The notes: a model not told the origin generated them from the sequence alone. A stretch of 64,000 nucleotides of DNA from Chrysoperla carnea (GCF_905475395.1 NC_058338.1:37330935-37394934); one strand, 5' to 3'. Shown: positions 50,901-63,095, numbered from the stretch's first letter. Numbers and translations: made by a program.

Positions 50901-53900
50901 ATTTGTTATGATGGCCTCCCGTTTATATATTTATTAAAAAATTGTTCGTTTAGAAAATATGGTTGATGCAAAACTATTGGTGTAGCAAATTCAATCGAAT
51001 TGTCGATCCTATTCTATTCATGTTTATATAATCCAGCAAATATTTGTTCATTACTCTTCGAAAATAATGGTATTTACAAAAATTAAAATTACGTCTGTTT
51101 TGTGTTGATTAACAAATTATCGAACATGTTGAAAATTCATTTTTGTATGTGAAATGGTGGTAATAATTTTTTTCAATACAGATTAAAATTAATATAAGTA
51201 ACGTAATACCAGATCCATCAGAATGATTTTCCTATTATTTCTCAGGTTTTTTTTCGCACTCTCAGTTTAAGATTTATGTTTAGGACGATCATGAATTTAT
51301 TTATTTATTTTTTTTTTAATATATAAATTTTTTGTTTGTTTGTTTTTTTTTTTTTTTTTTTAATTGATGTTTTTTATGTGATATAAAAATCCAAGGCACA
51401 AAATTAAGAAGTCAGCCCAATCTCCCTCCCACTGATGGATTCGAACAAATGGATTTTTTAAAATTTTTATGTTGATTCGTTTATCTTGAAATACCCTGAA
51501 ATCTCCCTCATTCTTGTCTTAGACAATGTCGCTAGCTGACTTCGATACTAACCTTCGAAGAATTTCCCTCCATTTTCCGTCTTTTCACATCTATAAATTA
51601 AAATTTTAAAATTACGTTATTTTTAAAATAATAATTTTATTGTTAAAATATGTGCGATGTCTAACGGGGCAAATCATGGCATTACTAAAACAGAAACGTA
51701 TTTTAACTGTCTAACCAGAATCATTCGTAGTTTTACAGAAAGATATTCATATTAACAAACTACGAATATTTGTTTCCAAAATTTAAAATTTTTGCGTTTT
51801 AGTTATATCATGAGTCAGCCATTAATATGGAATACTTATATTTTTTCAAATTACCTCTAGGATCAGGTTCGATCATTTCTTGGCTGCGTCTGTGAGATGA
51901 TCCACTTGGAATACTTCCACCATTCGAGGACATCATGTAATAATATTGATCATCACCAGAAGTATATCTTGAACTCTCTTCTTCTTTTGGACTAACCATA
52001 TCTATATATCGATCTTCCTATGGTAAAATTAAAAAAATTAAATATCAACTGTGCTTCTGGATTTTTTTGCTCAACGAACATTTATATTTTTTTGATTACT
52101 TACTCTATGTTGACGTTCTTCTTTTTGATTTAATTTTTCTTCCCTCCGTTCTCTACGCTTTTCTTTTTCTCTTTCAATTTCTTCACGTCGTTCTTCTTTT
52201 CGTAATTGTTTTTCTCTATGTTCTTGTTCTTTATCCTTACTTGACTTGTCTTTGATTTTTTCACTAATTTAAGTTTAAAAATTAAAGTTAATCGAGATTT
52301 TTAAAATGTATTCATCATTCTGTTAAGATAATTCCCGCGAAAAAAATTTTGTTTTTATTATTTGGGAAGTTCTGGTTGCATTTTATAACGCTATTTAATC
52401 ACATTTAGTAAATTTCACCCCATCGATGTTTTAAATGAAAATAGTTTAATTTTTAAAGGATAAAATCTGCAGCGCTACCCGCAGAATGCATGAGTTTTAT
52501 TTCAGGTGTTGTCATGGTTACTACATATGATTTCATCACACAAATTTTATGAATGATCATATAAGGCTATGGATTGTACATTAGAATAAATAGATTGAAA
52601 AATTTTAAGAATTTACTAACTAATAAGTAAGCTATTATGTGAATTTGCTTTTAGAAATTATTATTCATATATTTTTTGAATCATATTTTGTATAAAAGAA
52701 TGATTTATTGGACTTTTTATAAGTCAAATATTGCTCCGATCGATCTAGTTGCCCCCTCCACATTTGATGCACGGTATGAATATTTAGTAGCTGGAAGCAT
52801 GAACTAAAAATCCTCATGTTCTTTCAAATAGACGATTTCTTTTCATATGGTTATAGTTTAAAGCGGATGGTATTGAATTATGGAAATTTCATTTAAATCA
52901 AATGTAATATTTAAGAATATAAATAACCTAACCGTGATAATCGGAAATTAGAATTCGATTTTATTTTATTGACAGAATGTAAGAAAACCAAAGCTAGTGT
53001 GAAAAAACCAAATTTTTGGTCATCCAATGATGTCTAAAATCCGGTCATTTTTTCCGTGATCATTTTTCGGTTAATTTTGTTACCTTATGATATAATTAAT
53101 TTATTATTAAAATTGAGAATCGTTATCGTAAATAATCGTATATGCTTGTTTTCTTGAGAACTACTTTAATAGTATTCAATATATTTACCTTGGTGATTCT
53201 TCAACGTAATTTTTTTCTGACTTTGGTTGTGATGTTATATTTAATAATGATGGTGAACCTTTTCTTTGTATTGATCGTTTTTCATGCCTTTCTTTTGTAC
53301 TTGAATTTTCTCTTAATTTTTCAGATCCACTTTTATCTTTTTCTAGATTATAAAAAAAAATTATGTAAGTATAAACTTTCTTTACCAGATGCATAGGACA
53401 CAGTATATCCTGTAACTCAGAACTAGAGCGCAATTTTCACAAACTGTCGTATGTCGCAGATTGAATCTTAGAAGAGGCAAATATTATGAATTTTCACTAT
53501 AAAATCCCTATCTTTGTTGTTTAGGTAAGTGTAAGAGAGATTGTAATGCTTGAGTTTAATGAGAAAGATGCATATACCAGATATCAGTCTATCTAAGTTC
53601 CAATCGAAATGCGTATTTATAACACAAAAATTGATCTATGCCTTAAAACTCATAGTGGAAAAAGATGGACGAAATTATTTTTAAAGGAAATTGAAATTTA
53701 AAACTTACCACCAACTACTTTATCACCATTTAATACTTTAACATTGTGTTCTGATGTGCTATCTACATTTGATGATGTTTCTTCAACTTTCTTTTGTGGT
53801 TTATCTGATACAGAATGAAATTCCGCTTCACGCATCATAGACGAAGATTTTGCTTTTAATTGTCCAATATAACTTGTAGCCAATATAAATAAATCTTGTC

Positions 53901-56900
53901 GTTGTCCTTTCTCCTCTTCACGTACTTTTTCTATACGTTTTTCTAGAATACCACTTAATTTTGCAAGAACCGGAAAATGTGGTAAAATTTTTATAAGAAT
54001 GATCAATGAATTGCGTATTTGTACATAATCCTTTGATTCTAAACATATAATAATCGCTTTTGCCATTTTGTAATGCCATTTATGACATACGTGTCGATAA
54101 TTTTCGTAACCAACATGATCAGATGCTTCTGAGAATTGATTACTGACACGAAATTTAGTAACAAAGCCAGGATATCCAGCACATTCTTCTTCAAATACAG
54201 ATTTTTTTGAATGCCAACGCATAACTGTCTCTAACATTGCACATAAAAATCGACCATAACGATTTGCTTCATTTTCTGTACAAGATGTTACAGAATATGT
54301 AATATCACAAAATAATCGGTCATAACACAACAATGTGGAAAAATTAGCTGCTTTTAATAAATGTATAGTATGAACGAATTTAGCACAATATACAGCATCA
54401 ACAGCTGTAAATATACATCGTGGAAATAAACATAACTGTAAAAATTGTGTAATTGTTTCATTTTTTGCAGCTTTTGCTGAACGCGATAAAAACCAAGTAT
54501 CCTTTTCTTGTTTTAAACGGTATAATACTTTATCGACATGTTCTTGCTGTTTTTTCTTTTCATCTTGCATTTTTTCCATGATAGCTATGTATCTTTCCTG
54601 TTCTTTTTTACCTTTGCCAGCAGCCTATTAATGAAATAAAATTTTGAATAATTTATCCTTTCTAACTACTTGCATAGAAAGTTCAGTTTTTGAACTCTTC
54701 GATTTGCTTTAAACTAGAGGAGCGTACAATTCAACGTCGGTTGCAACTAACATACGTTTTTAGAAATATCGTAAAAAAGTTTCAATTAATTGAAATGTGC
54801 CTGAATCTACTTTAGTAGATGGGGAAAAAATAAAATAAAAATTTGATAGTTTCAGATTTGTGAAACCATCCTTAATTTCGACACCAAAGACGTCATAAAT
54901 TCATGCAATTTAAAAGGAATCGAGACGAAGAAATGGGAGTACGTAAGTCAAGGAAATATAAAGGAATTTTTCAGTGAGGGTGCGTGACAGCTACTTTTAT
55001 AATTACTTTTATAACTAATAAAAATATATTTTGTATATTTCATACCATATCTTTGGAATCTAATGCTTGTTGAGATAAATTTTTAAGTTTATTGATTTCA
55101 CGTTGATAACTATCAGTTGGAACGTACAAGTCAAACATTGTTAACGACCAAAAAGTAACAAGAAATTGTGGTGAAATATCTTCCCAGACTTTTGAAGAAT
55201 GTAAAGGTTGAACGGATAATATCACTGGTGCCATCACTTCTTGAACAGCTTCATAATATTTTTGTTGTTTTAAAGTCGACGACATTTTTTTACAATTTGG
55301 ATCAGCTTTCCTTAATTGATCATATTTTATCTATAATTTCAAATTTGATAAAAGTTTAATTTTGATAAAAGTAGTGTAAAATTTTTTTGAATTCCAAAAC
55401 TTACATTAATAGCATGAGTAAACATGGGTCGTGCTAAAAAGAATGCAACATCGGTGTGAATATGATAATCTTGTAACATGCTTTGTATAGACGGTAGTCT
55501 TTCAGAATATTCGTCCATTGACATGGTTGAGCCAAGAAAAGTTCCAAATTGTACTAAAGTATCTTGACATTGATCATAAAGTTTACCAACTAATTTTAAT
55601 GGACTATTATCAGTCTCACGATAAACAACACAGAATTTTTGTTGAGCAATCAATAAACATAATGTTACTGCTAAATTTTGTTCAGCCATTGCTTCTTTTA
55701 AACGCTGTGACGATTTTTTTGTATTTCGTATTTGACTAAATTGACCCGCCTTTAAAATAAATATGATTTATTACTGAAAATAGTAGGATAATATTAATTT
55801 ATGTTCATACCTCGCCCTTCAGTATTTCGCCTCCAGCCATTGCATCTACCTGTTCAGGTGTTAACTCCTCAGCAGCTTCAATACCAGCCATTTTTTGAAC
55901 AATTTCTTTTAATATTAGTAAATCAAGACTGGAAAGCAAAAAACATTTAACATTATACCACTTGAAAGCTTGATTTACAAAACAATCAAATTATTTTGTA
56001 ACGCTTTTGCTTTCTAAACGTGCAGCCATATTATGTTTTAAGGTGTTTAAAATTATAGTAAAATGTGATATTTTATCTGAAATATTAAGCTATCTCTTAA
56101 AATATTAAGCTACCCAACACCTACTCTCCTTACGAGTGATCTGGTCTAGACCTGACCGAGTGTCTGCTGTGTTTCTGGACACATTAATATTCCTGAACGA
56201 GAAATGCATTGTTAAATAGACACTTCATATGCATTGATTAAGTAAAGAATGGTTAAAGAAGAGCATGTAAATTATTTCAGCGAAATAAGACAGGAAACAA
56301 CTGATAAAGACAGGAAAGATTTTCTATGTATATCCGCTGGAATACAGCAGTCCAAATTAATTTCAAGAAATGTAAGATCGTAACCGTCAATAACTACACG
56401 CTACAACGATGAGAGAAAAGACGATTTATCAATTATCATTGCGCAACGTTGGAAAATCATAGTCCTGTAATAAAGGGCTGTATACAAAAGTTGATTTTTT
56501 TTTTTTATAAGGAACATTTTTTTTATTTCTACTTTTGTTGTATCTCTAACGGTTTACAAGATGGGTTCTACGGACCCAAGACCCAATTGACTCATGTTGC
56601 TCATTTACGAACTAGACCTCACTTTTTACGTCCTCAGCATGCTATAAAAATTTCAGCTTGATATCTCTTTTCATTTATGAGTAATCGCGATAATAGACGG
56701 ACAGACAGACAGACAGACAACCGGAAATGGACTAATTAGGTGATTTTATGGACACCTATACCAAAATTTTGTTCATAGCATCAATATTTTTAATCGTTAC
56801 AAACTTGGGACTAAACTTAGTATACCTTGGTATATTTCATATACATGGTATAAAAAGTTTGCAAGATTGTGGTTTCTTCTGTAAATAATGATTTTATAAT

Positions 56901-59900
56901 CTACTAATACTCGAAATTTTTGTAAAAAAAAAAAAAAAAAAAACATAATTATACCTTTTTTGAGCTTTCAATTGATTTGCAACAAATTGCAACAAACCAC
57001 TCAATTCAATATTGTACTTTTTAAAAATAGCACCACAAAATGATGCTAAACTTTGTAGCCATGAAGATATCGATGTACTATCATCCTTGAATCGATCTTT
57101 ATGTACTTGTGCTAATGCTTCAATTAAACAATAACCTAGCACATCGTATGATAAATTTGTTAAATATTTCAAAGAATCGACGACAGGATTGATAAGATTA
57201 TCATATATTTGAATTTGTAATAACACATAATCAAATAGAAACCCAGGTGCACAATGTGTTAATTTTCCAATATGACGACCAACTGGTTTTATTGTTTCTT
57301 TACTAACACGTTTCATTATATTTTTAATACGTTTTTGTGCATCGCCACGACGTTTCAATAATTCTGGATATTGTTGGTTTGTATCATTTTTCCATCGACC
57401 ATATAAGCAATATCTAAAAACCAAGAAATAATAAATTTACGTGTATCTTTACATCATTGTGTTAACATGAAGGTAGTAAAAATTGATGATAAAATAGATT
57501 TAAGGTAGTTCCTCCGCGACAGTCCAGTCAAAAAGTTTTGGACTAATACTATCATTCAGCGCATTAACTACTATGACTATACCATATATTATTTTCACAA
57601 GACTGTAGGTTCCTCACTACTGTATCTCCTATACGTATAAACACACACACTATGATATATACCTTTACCATTAGTCTTTATATCCTTTCCACAAAAAATC
57701 ATCGCTAAAACGAGTTATTTATTTAAGTTTTTTATCGAAACTATATGGTAAATAATTTTTATTTTTTTAAATATATTTTCTAAATATAGTATTCTACATT
57801 ATATTAGTTTTTCATAGAGATGGTGAACGTCATTCATTGATAAATAAATATAATATTTGTAAATTTGTGTATTTTTATACGCTTCTCCCATGTACACGTA
57901 CAAATTGCGTCACTTTTAATTGCTAATATCTCATGTATGACATGGTAAATCATCTTCTAATTTTAACAGCATGTGTATTATGAATTAAATATTTTATATT
58001 CTGAGTTTTGAGAAATTCTTGAAATATCACTTTCGTGTAGGTACTACCTTAAATTTTAAAAATTATGTCTCGAAAACAAATAAAAACTCTATGCAAATTT
58101 GTGAAATGATTTGAAATTAGATTGAAAATGTGTCCCCATTTCATGCATGGCAAGTATAAGAGGGTAAATAACAAAAATATAGACTTTGTAAAAATGTCAT
58201 GTCTTCCGGCCACTGGCTCTTATTCCATTAGGTATAAATTGCAGAAAATAAATTAGTTTTGGCATAACACATGTTGAATACTATTTATAAGCAATTTTGC
58301 AATTTTGTTTGTTAAATAATTTTTTAAGGAAGGCAATAGATAACATTTTAAATCATACATCACAATGATATAGATATTATTTAGTACACAAATTTTACCT
58401 GTATTGATATGGATACAATTTTAAAACGTTCCATATTTCCTCCGCGATGCAACAATTACAATCCATATAAGATAATGATGGTAAAATAGCAGAATCAAAA
58501 ATACTTAAAATATCGTAATATAAATTATCATCAGATGGTACTGGCTTATTTATAACTGGACCACCTCCACCACCACCAGAAGATGTTGCTGAATTAGTTA
58601 TATTCATGTTACAATTTTGTGTTAACGCTGCTTTTGATATACGTATAATTTTATACATCAGTGTTGCATCATAATGTAGTGATGGTCCCAATATTACAAG
58701 CATTGGAATTGCAACATCACGCATCTCTACAAATGTTTCAACAGGTTTTGGTGCTAATTTATTTTGCAGTGGTGATACTGGACGTCCATTGATTTTTGGT
58801 GCTAATCTACAATTTCTACAAAAAAAAAAGGGCATTGTTATAGTTTTATTCAGTTTGATGATTTGGAATCAAAATGATTTTTTTGTCCTCTGTTGTTTTA
58901 AAAATAGAGAACCTGCAAAATCTAGACCGAGAATTGTTAAAAGATACTAACTAACAAATTGTGTATCGATCGAACCGCGTAAATCCTTCAGGTTTTATAT
59001 TAATTAGTTATCATTAAATAGAGAGAGGTATTGATTAATAATCATTAAATATTAACCTTTAATATGAAACGTAAATAAAGTAAATCCCATGGTGGCCAAT
59101 GTTTTTCCAGGTTTACCAGTAATGTAGCCATCATGGAAGGATATTTGACTGGTTTCTGGAAACCGTCTCAACTTATTAGATAGTATTTGTAGAGCCTTTT
59201 AAAGTCTTTCAAAAAAATAACAAATAAAAATACTTAATTTTCAATCATCAAAAAGGTATTTGTAAAGGTACCTATGCACTAAAATTTTTGATGCCATAAA
59301 CATAACAAACGGTCTTTCTGCCTATCACGATCTGTTTTATCTTTCTTAGGTTGGTGCATAGCAATGGCATTAAAAAATTAGTTTCTTAGTATAACTTGTG
59401 AGTTCTAATGTACTTAGGTCCCCTTAAGGAACATAATTTATAAGAAATACAATGTTACACTTACTTTCTGTATAATGGTTCAATTATCACATGTAACAAA
59501 TTACACATAGCTTTGGCAATTTCTGGTTGCTCTAATGTGTAATGTTCTGGCATTTTTTTAATCATTTGTTGAGCAGTTTTCCAATCACCAATTTCCAATA
59601 ATGCTTGACACAAACCAAACTTCTGATTCAAATGATACTTATCTTGAGGTACTTCTTTTTCCTCTGATGATGGTTCATCTTTTTCTTTAATTGATATTAC
59701 TTGCAATTTACGAAAATATTCTTTTGCATCACGCATTTCTTTGTCCCAGTCTTTTTGCATCACTTTATCGTCAGGTACAAGCTAATAAAAAAAATTGAAT
59801 AATATAAATAGGGAACTTATTAATTTTTTTTTTTTTTTTTTTTGCCACAAATTCATATATAAACATCGAAAAATTGATTACCAAAATCGATACCTTCATC

Positions 59901-61775
59901 GATTTAGGTACATAGAAAAATGATACGAACGATATAAAAATTATCTTACCCAACAGTAAATGTTATCCAAAGCTATAATACCATGTTGTAATAATAGGGC
60001 AGTAACTTTGTACAATGATTGTGGAGTAGAACCTTCTAAAGTTGTTTGATATATGGAATATTTAAAACCCAATACTTCGCAAATAATCTTTGGATCATTC
60101 ATATAAGATCTGATTAATGGTATAAAAAACTCATGCCTTTCAGGTCGAGTTTCAAAAGATTCTAATATTATATCTAATACTCTGTTTGGATCTAAATTAA
60201 AACAACCTAAAAAACATTTTTTTTAACATATTAGTTAATTTTAAATTAATATAGTCCAGTGCAACTTTCAATTATTTATTTTTATTACCTATTAATGACT
60301 TAATGATTTCAAGGATATTGCTAGCATTAACACTTGCGCATGGCTCTTGATTTAATTCAACACTCAGTTTAGCATAGCCTTCACTTTCCTCGCGAAATAA
60401 ATTAAACTTTCTTTGTTTATAACTGAAAATTTTTGATAATATGAAATTAAATGTATATCGGTGTAAAAAAATATTTTATCGAAACAAATAGACTGCGTTC
60501 GTTATTTAACATTATATTGTTGATATTATATCTTGATGGTATCATATTGTTGTTAAATAACAAATACAACCATATTATAATCATTAATTTATGAAATCAG
60601 AACAGATTCAAGGGTAGAGTACACTCAGGGCAACAATATTGTTTACCCAATTCTTTAAACTTTATAGTTTAACAATCAAAAAGATATACTCTCCGAATTT
60701 ATATAAAGCAAAAAATTTCTAATTATTTTTAAAGGCTGATAATTATGAGACAAGCCAAAATTATTATTACAAGCAAAGGACACAATCTAGTAATCGATTT
60801 GCCATATTATCAACCCCATTTCCAGAAAACGTTCTCGACGTCTAATCGCAGATATATTTTCACTAAAACTTGAATCACTTGTTGGCTCAATAGCCTAGAT
60901 GGTAGCTGTACAGCTGTACCTTTATAGTCAAGATTTTCTTAAACATAATCAATTTAATTGTGGACAATTATGAAGGTACTACGATCGCAGGAGGATGTGA
61001 GACAGTTCCAATTCCGACTTTTCAAAGATATTTGAGTAACAAAGTTTCATGAAAAAATTGCAGGAAATTTTCGCCAAGAAATGTTCCTTGGTGTTTAAAT
61101 CTTACATTTCAACGTTTACTTAAAAAAAATCTATTTTCTGTAGCTTTTTTTTGTTCTTAAATCGCATAATTTTCAAAAAAATCGTCAAAAAAGCACAGTT
61201 TCCTCTCACTATTGGAGCACCCTTTTGCTTAGCCATAATTAAATCTTAAGTATGTTTCAAATTCAAGTTAAACAAAAAATTTCAACTTCTATTAAACAAA
61301 ATATATGTATGCTCCCCTCAAATTCATTTTAATAAATTTCAATAAAATGAAAGTCTAAAAGCAACTATTTTCTTGCACAAATTTCAATTAAAAAATATCT
61401 GTTCAGAATTATTTATAAATATATTTTGTGCTAATTAATTTGCAAATATTTGAAATAAAATACTTACTACAATTTCGTCTTAACTTTAATGAATTTTGTG
61501 TAAAAATTTCTATTTTTAAGTATTCCAACATCTTGTAATGTATCGATTTCTAAACGTTCCTTCACTAATTTATCCGAAAGGTACTAAAACATATAAATTG
61601 ATGTTAAAAATTTGGAAAATCCTATAAATAGAAAAAATAAAAGCCAAACCTTTTCAGATTCTTTCACAATAAAACAAAATGCTACTCTTTCATCAGTTTG
61701 TGTATCTGATGCTGTTTCGGCATCAATAGCACTTAATATATCTAATATTACAGCTGGAATCTCTGTGTGCAATGC
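44878..61775 (-). CDS. THOC2: THO complex subunit 2, 3' 19 exons (N-terminus missing)
   Basis: Largest scaffold subunit of the THO/TREX complex, which couples transcription to mRNP assembly and nuclear export. Exons: 61650-61775, 61468-61583, 60289-60422, 59950-60206, 59465-59781, 58399-58815, 56955-57413, 55811-55928, 55405-55749, 55046-55330, 53709-54624, 53189-53342, 52104-52263, 51855-52017, 51553-51590, 47364-47579, 46057-46120, 45302-45384, 44878-44994. All junctions keep phase, giving 1494 residues plus TAA. Family signatures include [81 protein letters not shown] and [18 protein letters not shown]. The C-terminal third (from about residue 1170) is K/E/R/S-rich and disordered, ending [11 protein letters not shown]. 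Human THOC2 is about 1590 aa; about 75 N-terminal residues should sit upstream of 61775. One donor (GTTTGG, at 61648-61649) is weak. Identity is very secure. Confidence 0.96.
45056..45266. mobile_element. MITE in the last THOC2 intron
   Basis: Ends TTAATTAATATTTTTTCTCACAG and its complement at 45245-45266, plus inner matches ATAATAATGT and TTTCAGCAACGTT. About 210 bp, no ORF. It fills most of the 307-bp intron. Confidence 0.7.
45302..45384 (-). CDS. THOC2: THOC2 penultimate exon
   Basis: 83 bp encoding [20 protein letters not shown] to HSRSQ. Acceptor TTGTATAG, donor CAG|GTAAAT. Confidence 0.88.
46057..46120 (-). CDS. THOC2: THOC2 exon, [20 protein letters not shown]
   Basis: 64 bp, phase 0 in and phase 1 out. 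Acceptor AATTCTTAG, donor AAAG|GTAATT. Confidence 0.88.
46340..46490. repeat. Foldback repeat in a THOC2 intron
   Basis: GAAAATCATCATTCCATACTT near 46348 pairs with AAGTATGGCATGATGGTTTTC near 46460; centre about 85 bp. Confidence 0.65.
46603..46686 (+). repeat. 34-bp diverged direct repeat
   Basis: TTTTAATAATCACATAAGGC...GGGTCG at 46603-46636 and a related unit at 46653-46686, 16 bp apart. Confidence 0.65.
47364..47579 (-). CDS. THOC2: THOC2 exon, S/E/K-rich tail
   Basis: 72 codons, [20 protein letters not shown] to RKLGRKR. Acceptor TGTCTGCAG, donor AGA|GTAATT. Reads S/K/E/R-rich as in other THOC2 tails. Confidence 0.88.
47580..51552. other. THOC2 4-kb intron, no further exon supported
   Basis: Between the microexon and the exon at 47364. 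Phase is continuous without anything here. 47590-47690 is unusually CpG-rich for an intron. Confidence 0.55.
51553..51590 (-). CDS. THOC2: THOC2 38-bp microexon (KRRK motif)
   Basis: Encodes, with the preceding base, [13 protein letters not shown]. The acceptor is AATTTATAG and the donor AAG|GTTAGT. Length 38 is exactly what is needed to connect the phase-1 exon above to the phase-0 exon below. The basic KRRK(I/M) core matches a short motif in the tail of vertebrate THOC2, and may be a nuclear localisation signal (inference). Confidence 0.82.
51855..52017 (-). CDS. THOC2: THOC2 exon, [16 protein letters not shown]
   Basis: 163 bp ending EMIEPDPR plus one base. Acceptor CCATAG, donor GAG|GTAATT. 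Phase 1 at the end demands the short exon that follows. Confidence 0.88.
52104..52263 (-). CDS. THOC2: THOC2 exon, K/E/R helix
   Basis: 160 bp encoding an almost uncharged-free helix ([20 protein letters not shown]). The minus frame is closed upstream, so it does not appear as an ATG ORF. Acceptor AAATTAG, donor AGA|GTAAGT. Confidence 0.9.
53189..53342 (-). CDS. THOC2: THOC2 exon, charged tail
   Basis: 154 bp encoding [20 protein letters not shown] to KNYVEESP. Acceptor ATCTAG, donor CAAG|GTAAAT. Phase 1 in, phase 2 out, consistent with both neighbours. Confidence 0.9.
53709..54624 (-). CDS. THOC2: THOC2 large core exon
   Basis: 916 bp, the biggest THOC2 exon. It opens [18 protein letters not shown] and contains [52 protein letters not shown] and [15 protein letters not shown], the best conserved block of the protein. 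It ends in the first linker of the disordered tail (GDKVVG). Confidence 0.97.
55046..55330 (-). CDS. THOC2: THOC2 exon, [20 protein letters not shown]
   Basis: 95 codons, phase 0. Starts [12 protein letters not shown] and ends LDSKDM. Acceptor AATTATAG, donor ATG|GTATGA. Confidence 0.96.
55405..55749 (-). CDS. THOC2: THOC2 exon, [13 protein letters not shown] region
   Basis: 115 codons, phase 0. Starts [20 protein letters not shown] and runs to [12 protein letters not shown]. Acceptor TTTTAAAG, donor AAT|GTAAGT. Confidence 0.96.
55811..55928 (-). CDS. THOC2: THOC2 exon, [15 protein letters not shown]
   Basis: 118-bp exon with no long ORF of its own. The first base completes a serine codon. 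Acceptor TTTCCAG, donor GAG|GTATGA. The sequence matches the [19 protein letters not shown] stretch of the family. Confidence 0.95.
56440..56860 (-). repeat. Family-G copy in a THOC2 intron
   Basis: Reverse-oriented copy with ACGGACCCAAGACCCAATTG, a (GACA)n tract at 56695-56718, TGGACTAATTAGGTGATTTT and the CATGGTATAAAAA terminus. Confidence 0.7.
56955..57413 (-). CDS. THOC2: THOC2 exon, LYGRWKND to VANQLKAQK
   Basis: 459 bp of the alpha-helical core, including [39 protein letters not shown] and [20 protein letters not shown] poly(A) run in the adjoining intron (56922-56943) lies just beyond the donor. Confidence 0.96.
58399..58815 (-). CDS. THOC2: THOC2 exon with in-frame glycine run
   Basis: 417 bp from [19 protein letters not shown] to LKLYPYQY. 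It contains a six-glycine run coded by a GGT/GGA microsatellite near 58560-58580, probably a length-variable loop. [18 protein letters not shown] is strongly conserved. Confidence 0.95.
59465..59781 (-). CDS. THOC2: THOC2 exon, LVPDD to EPLYRK
   Basis: 317 bp. Includes [20 protein letters not shown], a helical-repeat signature of the family. The first two residues precede any ATG, so ATG-based ORF calls miss them. Donor AA|GTAAGT. Confidence 0.95.
59950..60206 (-). CDS. THOC2: THOC2 exon, [12 protein letters not shown] region
   Basis: 257 bp beginning inside the glycine of [12 protein letters not shown] and ending DNIYCW. Acceptor TTTTTAG, donor TGG|GTAAGA. Confidence 0.95.
60289..60422 (-). 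CDS. THOC2: THOC2 exon, YKQRKFNL region
   Basis: 134 bp encoding the highly conserved [19 protein letters not shown] through IIKSLI. Acceptor TTTTCAG, donor TAG|GTAATA. Confidence 0.95.
61468..61583 (-). CDS. THOC2: THOC2 exon, N-terminal domain
   Basis: Encodes [20 protein letters not shown] to FIKVKTKL, 116 bp. Two donors are possible; TA|GTAAGTA is the stronger and restores the KLYYKQ reading expected in the family. Confidence 0.9.
61650..61775 (-). CDS. THOC2: THOC2 first exon seen in window
   Basis: 42 codons, [20 protein letters not shown] to FIVKESEK, phase 0. The acceptor is TTATTTAG. The donor GTTTGG is a poor match to consensus but joins in frame to [12 protein letters not shown]. 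It corresponds to roughly residue 75 of other THOC2 proteins. Confidence 0.85.
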
Positions 61776-63043
61776 CTAAATAAAATAATTTTTATTATTC
61801 CAAAAGGATTTATTTTAGACGTAGCCATGGGCCATGGACATTTTTTTTATGTAGTAGGAAAAATAAATGCAATGAAATCTTAATACATCCCTACGAAGTA
61901 TTTAAAGTGCATTTTTGTAATCAATAACTCGAATTTCAAAAACAGACTCCGTAAGTCGAAGTTAATAAAGTATGTGTGTATAAGGAAGAATTATTTGAAA
62001 TTATCCAAGCTAATAACATTTACTTTAAAATTCGAGTTATCGAGATTCTATTGTAATACTGTCGATATTACAAGTGTCGTGTGTGCTATAACTTATTTCA
62101 CTTCCGTAGTATTTATGTCAACGCTACATAAAAGCAAAAGAAATAGAGGTATGTTTACAGTAACTCTATTTGACTCAAAATAACAGATACGAACTATATG
62201 AATTTTTGCTAAAATGTTATGTTGCCATATATAATTAACAGTGAAATGAAAAGTACATTTTTTCTAATTATTTACTAATTACTCTTATTATATCTGAAGA
62301 GGGATTGTTAAGTAACAAAATTGTTCCCAGAATATTTTTTTCTTTCATTTGATATCACTTGCATTGTAATCTGGGGGGTTAATTTTTTTAAATGAAATTT
62401 GTAATTTCTCATATGGTTTAATGTTAAAGGCAAAAATTGTTCAATATTAATATCTTTTTTTAAGTTCTCTGTAGCGCTTTTAAAAATTTAACTTGTTTAA
62501 TATCTTGTTAAAATGTACGAATATGACAAGTTTCATTAAATTCTGACTCACGATTTAGAAGCCGAAAATTTTTAATTTTTTCATAGGACACGTTATCAGC
62601 AACTATTCAACCTTCATAACTATTGGAGGAATGAGTTCTAAAATTTAATAATAGCGTTTTTTATTAATCCAAAACTGAAGCGAATGCAAAAGATTTCATT
62701 AATTTCCATTAAACTAGATTGATTTACAGATTAATATTTTAGTTATGGAAAAGTTTGAATCAAAGTTAATTTTTCGTTTTTGTATCTAACAATAGCGTGA
62801 TGAAATAATTAAAATAATACAATTTTTCACCTTGTGGCAATATACAGAATGACTTTTTTTAAAGTTTCCACCTATTTAAAATTCTTACCGAAAAATATTT
62901 AAAATAAAAACCTTTTTACAATTATATATATAATTATATATATATATTTTATTTTATTGTCGAAAAATTCCGTCTAAACAAAACCAAGTGTCCTGTGTTT
63001 GGCTATGAAAACAACCACGTATCCACGAATATAAAAACTAAAT
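61776..63043. other. Upstream of the first THOC2 exon seen, no exon found
   Basis: The missing N-terminal exon(s) of THOC2 should be here or beyond 64000. I found no minus-strand ORF with family resemblance; 63501-64000 also looks non-coding. Confidence 0.5.
62921..62950. repeat. (TA)n tract
   Basis: Alternating TA with one break, upstream of the first THOC2 exon seen. Confidence 0.85.
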
Positions 63044-63095
63044 AATTAAAGAGAATTGAAAAAAATACACTCGAACCCGGACTTCTTGGATTCAT
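63044..63095 (-). repeat. 52-bp unit with tRNA-like B box, copy 1
   Basis: On the minus strand it reads CCGGGTTCGAGTGTA, a pol III B-box-like motif, and upstream (63096-63120) TAGCCTAATTGGTAGGGCGC resembles a tRNA D arm. Together 63064-63120 looks like a decayed tRNA or SINE head. No acceptor stem pairing is seen. Confidence 0.6.

Noticed and set aside
52067..52255. Hydrophobic plus-strand ORF
   Set aside because: Antisense of the K/E/R-rich THOC2 exon 52104-52263.
53142..53396. Hydrophobic plus-strand ORF
   Set aside because: Antisense of the charged THOC2 exon 53189-53342; not a membrane protein gene.
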